NCBI GenBank assembly: GCA_963762315.1
Contig: CAVXKO010000004.1
Location: forward strand, 992,001 to 1,056,000
Direction: 5' to 3'
Source: RPQJ01 sp963762315
GTDB taxonomy: Bacteria > Pseudomonadota > Gammaproteobacteria > Steroidobacterales > Steroidobacteraceae
DNA: 64,000 bases
Numbering within the stretch: position 1 is the stretch's first letter; every line of letters starts with the position of its first letter. Positions 52,366 through 61,578 of this stretch are shown here, piece by piece. The notes under the pieces are model-generated. The model saw only the letters and a list, made by a program, of their open reading frames with translations, was not told the origin of the DNA and searched no databases. Made by a program: the position numbers and the translations under genes.

Positions 52366-54378
52366 ATGGGTGTGCGCGAGGCCGCAAGGCGGATCCGCGA
52401 GTTGCGCGAACAGGTCGAGCACCACAACTACCGTTATTACGTCCTCGACGATCCCGAAATCTCGGACGCCCGCTACGACCAGTTGCTCGCCGAATTGAAG
52501 GGGCTCGAGGCGGAGCACCCGGACCTCGTTACGCCCGAATCGCCGACCCAGCGCGTGGGCGCGCAGCCGCTGCGGGAACTGGGCGAGATCGTGCACGACG
52601 TGCCGATGCTGTCGCTCGACAACGCCTTCACGGAGCAGGACGCGCTCGATTTCGACCGCAAGGTGCGCGAACGGCTCGACGTCGAGCAGGTGTCCTACTC
52701 GGCGGAGCCGAAGATCGACGGGCTGGCCGTCAGCCTGCGTTACGAGCGCGGCAGGCTCACCCAGGCGGCCACGCGCGGCGACGGCACCAAGGGCGAGGAC
52801 GTCACGGCCAACGTGCGCGCGATCCGCTCCGTACCCCTGGCGTTGCGAGGCAAGGCGCCCGGCCTGCTCGAGGTGCGTGGCGAGGTGTTCATGACGCGCC
52901 GCTCGTTCGAGAAGCTCAATCGGCGCGCGGCCGGCAAGGGCGAGAAGACGTTCGTGAATCCGCGCAATGCGGCGGCGGGCAGCCTGCGCCAGCTCGACCC
53001 CGCGGTGACCGCGGACCGCTCGCTCGACTTGTTCTTCTACGGGCTCGGGGCCACCGAAGGCTGGGCCGTTCCGCGCCGTCACAGTGAGGTGCTCGCGGCG
53101 CTGCGCGAGTTCGGCCTGCGCACCTGTCCGCAGACCGACGTGGTCGAGGGTGCGCAGGGCTGCCTCGAGTACTACGCCCGCATCGGGGCGGCGCGGGATT
53201 CGCTCGGCTACGACATCGACGGGGTGGTGTACAAGGTCGATCGCCTCGACTGGCAACGCGACCTTGGCTTCGTCGCTCGCGCCCCGCGCTGGGCCATCGC
53301 GCACAAGTTCCCGGCGCAGGAAGAGAACACCGTCGTCCGGGACGTGGAATTCCAGGTCGGGCGCACGGGCGCCCTGACGCCCGTGGCACGCCTCGAGCCG
53401 GTGTTCGTCGGCGGCGTCACCGTCAGCAACGTCACGCTCCACAACATGGACGAACTCGCGCGCAAGGACGTCCGCATCGGCGACACGGTCGTCGTGCGCC
53501 GGGCCGGCGACGTCATCCCTGAGGTCGTGCGCGTCATCCCCGACCTGCGCCCGCGCAACGCGCGCGCGGTGGAACTGCCGGCCCGATGCCCTGTCTGCGG
53601 GTCGCACGTCACGCGGGACGAAGGCGAGGCGGTGGCCCGCTGTACCGGCGGTCTCGTGTGCCCGGCCCAGCGACGCGAAGCCCTGCGGCATTTCGCGTCG
53701 CGCAGGGCCATGGACGTCGATGGTCTCGGCGACAAGCTGGTGGAGCAGCTGGTCGAGGCGGGCCGCATCGAAACGCCGGCCGACCTTTACACGCTGACGG
53801 CCGGCGAACTGGCTGAACTCGACCGCATGGGCGAGAAGTCCGCGGCGAACCTGGTGGCCGCGCTCGACAAGAGCAAGCAGACGACCCTGCCGCGATTCCT
53901 GTTCGCGCTCGGCATCCGCGACGTGGGCGAAGCGACGGCCCTGGCCCTGGCCGAGCATTTCGGCACGCTCGAACCGCTCGAATCGGCCAGCCTCGAAGAC
54001 ATCCAGCAGGTGCGCGACGTCGGTCCCGTGGTGGCCCAGCACGTGCGCGACTTCTTCGACGAAGCGCGCAATCGCAAGGTCATCGACGCCTTACGGAAGG
54101 CAGGAGTCAGGTGGCCCGCGATCACGCGTGCCCGAACCGTGGCCGGCGGCCCGCTGACGGGCGAAACCCTCGTGATCACGGGCACCCTGTCCGTCATGTC
54201 GCGCGACGAGGCTCGCGATGCGGCGCGCGCGGCCGGCGCAACGGTGACGGATTCGGTGTCGAAGAAGACGACGTTGCTGGTGGTCGGCGCGGACGCTGGC
54301 TCGAAGCTCAAGAAAGCCCGGGAGCTCGGCGTGCGCATCGTGGACGAGGACGAGTTCCGCAAGCTGCTGCGAGGTTGA
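52366..54378 (+). CDS. ligA: NAD-dependent DNA ligase LigA
   Basis: Seals nicks using NAD+. 670 aa, full length. Domain Ia YxxH-type start (HHNYRYYVLDDPEISDARYDQLL), adenylation Lys115 in AEPKIDGLAVSLRYE, RGDGTKGEDVT, OB domain (VGRTGALTPVARLEPVFVGG), zinc finger (CPVCGSHVTRDEGEAVARCTGGLVCPAQ), HhH repeats and the C-terminal BRCT domain (LTGETLVITGTLSVMSRDEARD). ATG 52366 fits the family; an upstream in-frame extension overlaps zipA and is rejected. Confidence 0.97.
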   Translation: MGVREAARRIRELREQVEHHNYRYYVLDDPEISDARYDQLLAELKGLEAEHPDLVTPESPTQRVGAQPLRELGEIVHDVPMLSLDNAFTEQDALDFDRKVRERLDVEQVSYSAEPKIDGLAVSLRYERGRLTQAATRGDGTKGEDVTANVRAIRSVPLALRGKAPGLLEVRGEVFMTRRSFEKLNRRAAGKGEKTFVNPRNAAAGSLRQLDPAVTADRSLDLFFYGLGATEGWAVPRRHSEVLAALREFGLRTCPQTDVVEGAQGCLEYYARIGAARDSLGYDIDGVVYKVDRLDWQRDLGFVARAPRWAIAHKFPAQEENTVVRDVEFQVGRTGALTPVARLEPVFVGGVTVSNVTLHNMDELARKDVRIGDTVVVRRAGDVIPEVVRVIPDLRPRNARAVELPARCPVCGSHVTRDEGEAVARCTGGLVCPAQRREALRHFASRRAMDVDGLGDKLVEQLVEAGRIETPADLYTLTAGELAELDRMGEKSAANLVAALDKSKQTTLPRFLFALGIRDVGEATALALAEHFGTLEPLESASLEDIQQVRDVGPVVAQHVRDFFDEARNRKVIDALRKAGVRWPAITRARTVAGGPLTGETLVITGTLSVMSRDEARDAARAAGATVTDSVSKKTTLLVVGADAGSKLKKARELGVRIVDEDEFRKLLRG

Positions 54379-54382
54379 CGTC

Positions 54383-55984
54383 ATGAACGCAAGCCAATCC
54401 GACGTGATTCGCGAACGGGGCCCGGGCCTCGTCGAACGACTCACGGAACTTCTGGGCGTCGGGAACGTATTCGTGGACGAGGCGTCGCGACGCTTCTTCT
54501 CGCAGGACGTCAACAACCGGGGGCACGAGCCCCTGGCGGTGATCGCCCCGGGCACGGTCGACGAACTGTCGGCTGCGGTCGCTGCGATCACTGGCGCCGG
54601 ATTCGCCGTGGTGCCGCGGGGCGGCGGCATGTCGTACACCGACGGCTACCTGCCGGTGCGCGAGACCAGCGTAACCATCGATACCCGGCGTCTCGATCGC
54701 GTGGTCGAGATAAACACGGACGACCGGTACGTGATCGTCGAGTGCGGATGTACCTGGAAGGCGCTGAACGACGCGCTGGAGCCGCACGGCCTCAGGACGC
54801 CGTACTGGGGACCGCTGTCGGGCCTCAAGGCGACGGTGGGCGGGGCGCTCTCGCAGGGCAGCATCTTCCTCGGGTCCGGCCTCTTCGGGCCGGTGCAGGA
54901 AAGCCTGATCGGCCTCGACGTCGTGATCGCGGACGGCACGCTCGTGCATACGGGCGGCACGGCGCTCGCGCATGGCGCGCCGTTCTTCCGGCACTATGGC
55001 CCGGACCTCAGTGGCTTGTTCACGGGGGACTGCGGTGCCATGGGCGTCAAGGCGCGCGCGGCGCTCAAGTTGATTCCGATGCCGGCCGAGTCGCGCTTCC
55101 TCTCGTTCACGTTCGACGAGGCCGCGCCGCTGTACGTCGCGATGGCCCGGACCGCGAGGGACGGGCTCGCTTCGGAGTGCTTCTCGTTCGACCCCGGACT
55201 GCAGGCCGTGCGCATGAAGCGCGTGAGTCTCACGGAGGACGTCAAGGCCCTCGGCAACGTCGTGAAATCGGCGGGCGGCGTGCTCGCGGGCCTCAAGGAA
55301 GGCGCGAAGGTGGTGCTGGCCGGCCGCTCGTTCCTCAAGGAGGGCGGGTTCTCGCTGCACTTCGGCGTCGACGGGCGCGATGCCGCCGACGCCGATGCGA
55401 GAGCGGCGGCCATTCGCGCCATCGTCGGCACGTCGGGCCAGGAGACCGACAACACCATCCCGAAGGTGATGCGTGCGAATCCCTTCATGGAAGTGAACAG
55501 CATGCTCGGCCCCGGGGGCGAGCGCTGGGTGCCGGTACATTGCTCGGTGCCTTTCTCGAAGGCGAAGGCCATGCATGACGCCTGCGAAGCCCTCTTCGCA
55601 CGCCACGCGGCCGACCTCGAGCGTTTCGACATCGATCACGGCTACCTGAGTTGCTCCATCGGCAGCTCCGGCATCCTCGTCGAGCCGTGCCTGTACTGGC
55701 CGGACGCACGGCAGGCGTTCCACGAGCAGGTGCTCGATGCCGCGTACCTCGCGAAACTGCCGACGTTTCCGGAGAACCTCGCGGCGCGGGCGTTCGTGGC
55801 TCGCCTGCGCGGCGAACTGGCCGATCTGTTCGCGTCCTCGGGCGCGGTGAGCTTCCAGATCGGCAAGTTCTATCGCTACCGGCCGTCGCAGCACGCGAGT
55901 TCCCTCGCGCTGCTCGACGCGCTCAAGAACGACGTGGATCCGCACGGCCTCATGAACCCGGGCGCACTCGGGTTCCCGGCCTGA
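54383..55984 (+). CDS. FAD-linked oxidase (GlcD/lactate dehydrogenase-like)
   Basis: 533 aa. PCMH-type FAD-binding domain: PLAVIAPGTVDELSAAVAAI, VVPRGGGMSYTDGYLP (pyrophosphate loop), YVIVECGCTWKALNDAL, GGALSQGSIFLGSGLFG and GLDVVIADGTLVHTGG. The C-terminal cap ends in LDALKNDVDPHGLMNPGALGF, the usual family ending. Probably oxidises an alpha-hydroxy acid or alcohol; the substrate cannot be read. Only four bases after ligA and before the HapK-like gene, which may be a partner. Confidence 0.8.
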   Translation: MNASQSDVIRERGPGLVERLTELLGVGNVFVDEASRRFFSQDVNNRGHEPLAVIAPGTVDELSAAVAAITGAGFAVVPRGGGMSYTDGYLPVRETSVTIDTRRLDRVVEINTDDRYVIVECGCTWKALNDALEPHGLRTPYWGPLSGLKATVGGALSQGSIFLGSGLFGPVQESLIGLDVVIADGTLVHTGGTALAHGAPFFRHYGPDLSGLFTGDCGAMGVKARAALKLIPMPAESRFLSFTFDEAAPLYVAMARTARDGLASECFSFDPGLQAVRMKRVSLTEDVKALGNVVKSAGGVLAGLKEGAKVVLAGRSFLKEGGFSLHFGVDGRDAADADARAAAIRAIVGTSGQETDNTIPKVMRANPFMEVNSMLGPGGERWVPVHCSVPFSKAKAMHDACEALFARHAADLERFDIDHGYLSCSIGSSGILVEPCLYWPDARQAFHEQVLDAAYLAKLPTFPENLAARAFVARLRGELADLFASSGAVSFQIGKFYRYRPSQHASSLALLDALKNDVDPHGLMNPGALGFPA

Positions 55985-56027
55985 AACACGGCGTGTAGAC
56001 TGCGGCGGCGGGCCGGGGAGGGCGAGC

Positions 56028-56333
56028 GTGACGACGATCATCGTGTTGTTCAATCTGAAGGCGGGCGTCGATCGCGCCGTGTACGAACGCTGGGCGCGGG
56101 AAACCGACCTGCCGATCGTCAACACGCTGCGCTCGGTCGACGGGTTCGAAGTGCTGCGCACGGCCGGCCTGCTCTCGGGCGGCGAGGCGCCGTACCAGTA
56201 CGTCGAGATCATTCGCGTCAACGACATGCAGGCGTTCGGCGCGGACGTGGCGTCCGAGACGGTGCAGCGCGTCGCGGCGGAGTACCGGGAATTCGCGGAC
56301 GCGCCGCTGTTCATCAAGACCGAAGCGTTGTGA
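56028..56333 (+). CDS. HapK/REDY-like ferredoxin-fold protein
   Basis: 101 aa. Matches the HapK-type pattern: IIVLFNLKAGVDRAVYERWARETDLPIVNTLRSVDGFEVLR, PYQYVEIIRVNDMQAFGADVASETVQRVAAEYREFADAPLFIKTEAL. These are small dimeric alpha+beta barrel-like proteins of unclear role; HapK itself comes from a pigment-biosynthesis cluster. GTG 56028 has a strong GGGGAGGG RBS. Confidence 0.75.
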   Translation: MTTIIVLFNLKAGVDRAVYERWARETDLPIVNTLRSVDGFEVLRTAGLLSGGEAPYQYVEIIRVNDMQAFGADVASETVQRVAAEYREFADAPLFIKTEAL

Positions 56334-56355
56334 CCGGCGGGGGGCTCGGCCGCGG

Positions 56356-57279
56356 ATGCTGAGTTACGCCCTGCGGCGGCTGCTCCAGGTCGTCCCGACC
56401 CTGTTCGTGATCGTCACTGCGGCGTTCTTCGTCATGAGGCTCGCGCCCGGCGGGCCGTTCGACCAGGAACAGACCCTTCCGCCCGAGATCGCCGCCAACC
56501 TCGAAGCCGCCTACGGCCTCGACCAGCCGATGGTCGTGCAATACGGCCACTACCTCGCAAGCCTCGCGCACGGCGACCTCGGGCCGTCCTTCAAGTACAA
56601 GGATTTCCGAGTGTCGGAGCTGATTGCGCGCGGGCTGCCCGTCACGCTCACGATCGGCGCGCTCGCGCTGCTGCTCGCCGTCGGGCTCGGCGTGCCGCTC
56701 GGGATGCTGGCGGCGCTCAGGCACAACGGTGCACTCGATCACGCCGTGATGGGCGTTGCGCTCGTCGGCATCGCGATCCCGAACTTCGTCGTGGCACCCG
56801 TGCTGGCCTTGCTGTTCGGCGTCAAGCTCGGCTGGTTGCCGGTGGCCGGCTGGGAGCCGGGCAACGTGCGCTTCCTGATCCTGCCCGTCCTGACGCTGGC
56901 CCTGCCGTTCGTGGCCTACATCGCGCGCCTGGCCCGCGGCAGCCTGCTCGAGGTGCTGCAGGCGCCGTACATGCGCGCGGCGCGCGCCAAGGGACTCGCG
57001 CAGGGCGTGCTGCTGCGCCGCCATGCGCTGAAACCGACACTGATGCCGGTGATCAGTTTCCTCGGCCCGGCCGCGGCGGCGCTGCTGACGGGATCGCTGG
57101 TCGTCGAGCAGGTGTTCGGCCTGCCGGGCGTCGGCCGGTACTTCGTGCAGGGCGCCATCAACCGCGACTACACGCTCGTGATGGGCATGGTGATTTTCTA
57201 TGCGGCGCTGATCCTGCTGCTCAATCTCGCCGTCGACCTGCTCTACGGCTGGCTCGACCCGCGGATCCGTCATGAGTGA
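56356..57279 (+). CDS. Peptide/nickel-type ABC transporter permease (OppB/DppB-like)
   Basis: 307 aa with six membrane helices and the N-terminal MLSYALRRLLQVVPTLFVIVTAAFFVMRLAPGGPFD typical of OppB-class permeases. The EAA-loop is MRAARAKGLAQGVLLRRHALKPTLMPV, which contacts the ATPases, and LPGVGRYFVQGAINRDY follows. Overlaps the next permease gene by eight bases. Confidence 0.92.
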   Translation: MLSYALRRLLQVVPTLFVIVTAAFFVMRLAPGGPFDQEQTLPPEIAANLEAAYGLDQPMVVQYGHYLASLAHGDLGPSFKYKDFRVSELIARGLPVTLTIGALALLLAVGLGVPLGMLAALRHNGALDHAVMGVALVGIAIPNFVVAPVLALLFGVKLGWLPVAGWEPGNVRFLILPVLTLALPFVAYIARLARGSLLEVLQAPYMRAARAKGLAQGVLLRRHALKPTLMPVISFLGPAAAALLTGSLVVEQVFGLPGVGRYFVQGAINRDYTLVMGMVIFYAALILLLNLAVDLLYGWLDPRIRHE

Positions 57280-58150
57280 GGCGATCCTGGCGATCGAAGG
57301 CGGCGGGTTGTGGGTCGATGCGTGGCGCCGGCTGCGCCGCAACCGGGCGGCCGTGGTGGCCATCGTCGTGTTGCTGACGCTGATGATTGCAGCGATCGTG
57401 GGGCCGTGGCTCAGCACATACGCCATCGACAAGGTGGACTGGACGCTCGGCGCACTGGCGTCGCCGCCGTCGTTCGGCAACGGGCACTGGTTCGGCACCG
57501 ACTCGAATGGACGCGATCTGTTCGTGCGCGTCTGGGCCGGCACGCGGGTCTCGCTGCTGGTCGCCCTGCTCGCCACGGCGGTCAGCCTGGTGATCGGCGT
57601 CGCCTGGGGCGCGACGGCGGGCTACCTCGGCGGTCGAGCGGACGCCTGGATGATGCGATTCGTCGACGTGCTGTATGCACTGCCCTACATGTTCTTCGTG
57701 ATCATCCTCACGGTGGTGTTCGGCCGCAGCCTGTTCCTGATCTTCCTCGCCATCGGGGCGGTGGGCTGGCTCACGATGGCGCGGATCGTGCGCGGGCAGG
57801 CCCTCGCACTGCGGCACCGCGAATTCGTCGAGGCGGCCATCGCGCTCGGCTTGCCGTCCTCGACCATAATTGCGCGGCACATCGTGCCGAACGTGCTCGG
57901 CACCGTGATCGTCTACGCCACGCTCACCGTGCCGCAGGTGATCCTGTTCGAGAGCTTCCTGAGCTTCCTCGGTCTCGGCGTGCAGGAACCGCTGACGAGC
58001 CTCGGCCGGCTCGTGGCGGAAGGCGCACTCGAGATGGAAAGTGCGCCTTGGTTGCTGCTGGTGCCCTCTGCGGTGCTGGCCGTCGTGCTCGTGTGCCTCA
58101 ACTTCCTCGGCGACGGCTTGCGCGACGCGCTCGACCCGAGGCAGCGCTGA
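57272..58150 (+). CDS. Peptide/nickel-type ABC transporter permease (OppC/DppC-like)
   Basis: 292 aa. N-terminal helix, periplasmic loop (GNGHWFGTDSNGRDLFVRVWAGTRVSLLVA, the OppC signature), then ITLGVAWG-type helices and the EAA loop RGQALALRHREFVEAAIALGLPSSTIIARHIVPNVL. Ends FLGDGLRDALDPRQR, the class C-terminus. One base before the ATPase gene. Confidence 0.92.
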   Translation: MSEAILAIEGGGLWVDAWRRLRRNRAAVVAIVVLLTLMIAAIVGPWLSTYAIDKVDWTLGALASPPSFGNGHWFGTDSNGRDLFVRVWAGTRVSLLVALLATAVSLVIGVAWGATAGYLGGRADAWMMRFVDVLYALPYMFFVIILTVVFGRSLFLIFLAIGAVGWLTMARIVRGQALALRHREFVEAAIALGLPSSTIIARHIVPNVLGTVIVYATLTVPQVILFESFLSFLGLGVQEPLTSLGRLVAEGALEMESAPWLLLVPSAVLAVVLVCLNFLGDGLRDALDPRQR

Positions 58151-58151
58151 G

Positions 58152-59135
58152 ATGGCCGGCGAAGTCCTGCTCGGCATTCGCAATCTCGGGGTCGAGTTCA
58201 CGACGCCACAGGGCACCGTGCACGCCGTTCGCGACGTCTCGTTGGACGTCGCCCCCGGTGAATGCCTCGCCATCGTCGGCGAATCCGGGTCCGGCAAGAC
58301 GCAGTTGATGATGGCCTGTCTCGGCCTGCTGGCAGGGAACGGCACGGCGAGCGGCTCGGCGCGATTCCTCGGCCAGGAACTGATCGGCGCCGACGAGACC
58401 GCACTCAACCAGGTGCGGGGCGCCGGCATTTCGCTCGTGCTGCAGGACCCGATGAACAGCCTGACTCCGCACCTGAGCATCGAGCGGCTGCTCACCGAGG
58501 GCGTCCTCGACCGGGGCATGCTCGGGCCGAGCGAAGCACGGGCACGTGCGCTGCTGGCCTTGGGCCGTGTCGGCATCACGGAACCCGAGGCGCGGCTGCG
58601 ACAATACCCGCACGAACTGTCCGGGGGGATGCGACAGCGCGTCGCCATCGCCATTGCCCTGATGACGGAGCCGAAACTGCTGATCGCGGATGAGCCGACC
58701 ACGGCGCTCGACGTGACGGTGCAGGCAAAGGTGCTCGACGTACTGCGCGACACGCGCGACGAGGGTCTGGCCATCGTGCTCGTGACGCACGACCTCGGCG
58801 TCGTTGCCGGCATCGCGGACCGTGTGGCCGTGATGTATGCGGGTGAACTGGTCGAGTTATCGCCGGTGGAGGATCTGCTCGCCGCGCCGGCGCATCCCTA
58901 TGCCGCCGGTCTGCTCGCCTCGGTGCCGCGTCTCGACGACCTGGCCGAGTCGAGGTTGCGCGGCATCGAAGGCCAGCCACCCCGCCCGGGCGAAGTGGCG
59001 ATCGGCTGCGCGTTCGCGCCGCGATGCGCGGCGGCCAGCGAGGTCTGCCGCGAGGTTGCGCCGCGTCCCCGGGTCCTCGCGGGTGGTCGCACCGTGTCCT
59101 GCCACGCACCGTTCTCGGTGGAGGCGGGTACATGA
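58152..59135 (+). CDS. ABC transporter ATP-binding protein (OppD/DppD-like)
   Basis: 327 aa. Walker A GESGSGKTQ, Q-loop LVLQDPMNSLTP, ABC signature LSGGMRQRVAIA, Walker B LLIADEPTTALD and H-loop LVTHDLG. The C-terminal oligopeptide-transporter region contains the four-Cys Fe-S-type cluster motif common to OppD/DppD (CAFAPRCAAASEVCREVAP ... VSCH). The start overlaps neither neighbour but is only one base from the permease stop. Confidence 0.93.
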   Translation: MAGEVLLGIRNLGVEFTTPQGTVHAVRDVSLDVAPGECLAIVGESGSGKTQLMMACLGLLAGNGTASGSARFLGQELIGADETALNQVRGAGISLVLQDPMNSLTPHLSIERLLTEGVLDRGMLGPSEARARALLALGRVGITEPEARLRQYPHELSGGMRQRVAIAIALMTEPKLLIADEPTTALDVTVQAKVLDVLRDTRDEGLAIVLVTHDLGVVAGIADRVAVMYAGELVELSPVEDLLAAPAHPYAAGLLASVPRLDDLAESRLRGIEGQPPRPGEVAIGCAFAPRCAAASEVCREVAPRPRVLAGGRTVSCHAPFSVEAGT

Positions 59136-59938
59136 GAGCCGCTCTGCTGCAGGTCGAGCATCTGTCGGTGCGCTATCCGCTGGGGCGATCACCGCTGCTT
59201 GGGCGGCGACGCGAGTTCGACGCGCTCGCCGACGTCAGCGTCTCGATCGAGGAGGGCGGTTCGCTCGGGCTCGTCGGGGAGTCCGGTTCCGGCAAGTCGA
59301 CGTTGGCCCGCGCGATCCTGGGATTCGTCGCGCCGTCGGCAGGGCGCATCCTCTGGCGGGGCGAGCCAATCGACACGACCGATCGCGAACGCATGCGTCC
59401 CTTGCGCAGGCAGATGCAGGTGGTCTTCCAGGATCCCTTCGGCAGCCTCGATCCGCGCATGACGGCCGGTGCCAGCGTGGTCGAATCGATCACGGCGCTC
59501 GAGGGTCCCGCCGATCGCGCCACTCTGGAATCGCGGGTTGCCGCCGTTTTCAGGGAGGTGGGTCTCGATCCGTCGCTCGCGCGCCGCTATCCGCACGAAT
59601 TGAGCGGTGGCCAGTGCCAGCGTGTGGCGATCGCCCGGGCCACCGTGGTGCGCCCGCAGTTGCTGATCTGTGACGAAGCGGTGAGCGCACTCGACGTGTC
59701 CGTGCAGGCGCAGATCGTCAACCTGCTGCGCGATACCTGCCGCCGTCACGGCATGGCGCTGATGTTCATCAGTCACAACCTTGCGGTGGTGCGTTACTTG
59801 TGCGATGACATTGCGGTGCTCTGCCAGGGTCGGCTCGTGGAGCGAGCCAGGCGCGAACAACTCTTCGCGGCGCCGCGCGATCCGTACACGAAGGCCTTGC
59901 TCGCCGCTGTGCCGGAGTTGCGTCGCCCTGTAAAATAG
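59132..59938 (+). CDS. ABC transporter ATP-binding protein (OppF/DppF-like)
   Basis: 268 aa. Walker A GESGSGKST, Q-loop VVFQDPFGSLDPRM, signature LSGGQCQRVAIARA, Walker B LLICDEAVSALDVSVQAQI, H-loop FISHNLAVVRYL. Note Cys in the signature (GGQCQR for GGQRQR) and DEAVSALD, both seen in OppF relatives. Starts inside the previous stop (ATGA). It ends the importer operon; no periplasmic binding protein gene is present on either side. Confidence 0.92.
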   Translation: MRAALLQVEHLSVRYPLGRSPLLGRRREFDALADVSVSIEEGGSLGLVGESGSGKSTLARAILGFVAPSAGRILWRGEPIDTTDRERMRPLRRQMQVVFQDPFGSLDPRMTAGASVVESITALEGPADRATLESRVAAVFREVGLDPSLARRYPHELSGGQCQRVAIARATVVRPQLLICDEAVSALDVSVQAQIVNLLRDTCRRHGMALMFISHNLAVVRYLCDDIAVLCQGRLVERARREQLFAAPRDPYTKALLAAVPELRRPVK

Positions 59939-60007
59939 TGGCGGCTCACTTGCGGTCATTTTTCGGCGCATCGGGCGCTGGCAGGCGGAGAGAAGCCCGC
60001 AGTCGAG

Positions 60008-61552
60008 TCAGAAGCTCAGCATGACGTCGGTCGTGAACACCCAGCCGTTGCCACCGACGATGAACGGCGATGCCGTGTTGCCCACGGGCGACTTGTCGAG
60101 ATACAGGAACTGGGAGTTGAGCCGCAGTTCACGGCGCTTGAAGGGAAACCAGTTCGCGCCGATGCTCACGTCCCACGGATCGCCATACTGGCCATTGATG
60201 TACGAACCGGCGACGTAGGCCTGCAGTGTCTTCGGCAACAGCATCGCCGATGCCTGCAACTGGAATCCATCATCGACGAAACTGTTGCGGGGCAGCGGAC
60301 CGGTTGCCCTGAAATCATCGACCGTACGCCAGTAGTATTCCCCGTCCAGCGAGAAGCCGCGGTACTTGAACCCGGCGTTCACGGCCGCCATCTGGTAGGT
60401 GGCCTTGTTGATCTGCGTCCCGGTACCGAACGGATCGGCCTGGAAGATCAACGTGCCATCCGACAGCCGGATCTGGCTGTTCCAGAAATCGTTCACGCCC
60501 GGCTGGCTCTGCGCGTCCTCGCGGCTGCGCGTGAAGTTCGCGCCCACCAACGTGGCGAGTTCATCGTGATACTCGAAGTCGCCGAATCCTTCGCCGGGAC
60601 CGTACTCGCCGGTGGTCGGCATCCACCAGAGTGCGCCGGAATACGCGTTCAAGCCGCTGTCGAGCTTCCCTGCGTCCACGCCAAGCTGGCTCAGGTTGTT
60701 CCCGAGCATGACCCGGTACCTGAGGCCATCGGCGACCTCGCCCCAGGCCCAGATGCCGGTGGTGTACGACCCGCGGAAGTATTCATCGGCGATCGTCCGG
60801 TGATCCACCTTGAGCCAGTTCGGAAAAGTGTAGTTGGTGGTACGAGTGGTCGGCAGGCCACCGATGCCCCCGGCGAGGCTGAAGGCATCGTTGAAGCGGT
60901 AGCTCAGGTTTCCCGCCACGACGACCTGCGCGCCCTGTCCCTGGCTGGTGTTGGATGTCCAGGTATAGAACTGATAGCGGAAGTTGGGATCGAAGAGCCA
61001 GCCCTTGAAGAAGAGCATGACTTTCTGCAGTTGCAGGTCATCGCGAATATCGAGTGTCTTGGTCCTGCCGAAGGCGTCCGTGTAGCTGTCGTCGAGCATC
61101 CTCTGGTTGAGGTACCGGAGGTAGGTGAACGCGCTGAAGTCGACTTCGACCTGGCTCGTCCTCGCCAGCACCACGCCCTTGCCACCCTCGTAAGTGCCCC
61201 AAGCGGATTCGAGCGGGACGTGGTGAGAAGTCGGCTCAGCGGCCGCGGCGGCAGGGATGACCGCATCATCCGCAACGGTTGCGACCTGTGGAGCCGGAGG
61301 GGTTGCTGCAACCGGAGCCGCCGGCGCTGGTGCAGGCACCACGGCGGCCGTGGTGCGGCTTGCCGACTCGAGCTGCTGGATCCGGGCGTTGCTTTGCTCG
61401 AGCTGGGCGTCGCGGTCACGGATCATCTGCTCAAGCTGTTGCTGCCGCGCCTCGAGGGCGCGCAGCCGCTCGTCCATCGATGGTGCCGTGGCCGCGTTGG
61501 TCAACAGCGGAGCCATTGCGAGTGCGAGCGTGAGGGATCGGGTAACTCTCAT
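60008..61552 (-). CDS. OprP/OprO-like outer-membrane porin with a coiled-coil N-terminus
   Basis: 514 aa. The signal peptide (LTLALAMAPLLTNAA) is followed by a coiled coil (MDERLRALEARQQQLEQMIRDRDAQLEQ) that trimerises many OprP-like porins, an Ala/Pro linker, and a beta-barrel with alternating strands ending in VFTTDVMLSF (C-terminal Phe for BAM recognition). RYQFYTWTSNTSQGQ and KYRGFSLDGEYYWRTVDDF are barrel-like strands. ATG 61552 has GGAGA upstream; an ATG at 61582 overlapping the upstream stop is possible. Substrate unknown. Confidence 0.82.
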   Translation of the reverse strand: MRVTRSLTLALAMAPLLTNAATAPSMDERLRALEARQQQLEQMIRDRDAQLEQSNARIQQLESASRTTAAVVPAPAPAAPVAATPPAPQVATVADDAVIPAAAAAEPTSHHVPLESAWGTYEGGKGVVLARTSQVEVDFSAFTYLRYLNQRMLDDSYTDAFGRTKTLDIRDDLQLQKVMLFFKGWLFDPNFRYQFYTWTSNTSQGQGAQVVVAGNLSYRFNDAFSLAGGIGGLPTTRTTNYTFPNWLKVDHRTIADEYFRGSYTTGIWAWGEVADGLRYRVMLGNNLSQLGVDAGKLDSGLNAYSGALWWMPTTGEYGPGEGFGDFEYHDELATLVGANFTRSREDAQSQPGVNDFWNSQIRLSDGTLIFQADPFGTGTQINKATYQMAAVNAGFKYRGFSLDGEYYWRTVDDFRATGPLPRNSFVDDGFQLQASAMLLPKTLQAYVAGSYINGQYGDPWDVSIGANWFPFKRRELRLNSQFLYLDKSPVGNTASPFIVGGNGWVFTTDVMLSF

Positions 61553-61578
61553 CGCGATTCTCCGGCCTGAAGGACTCT

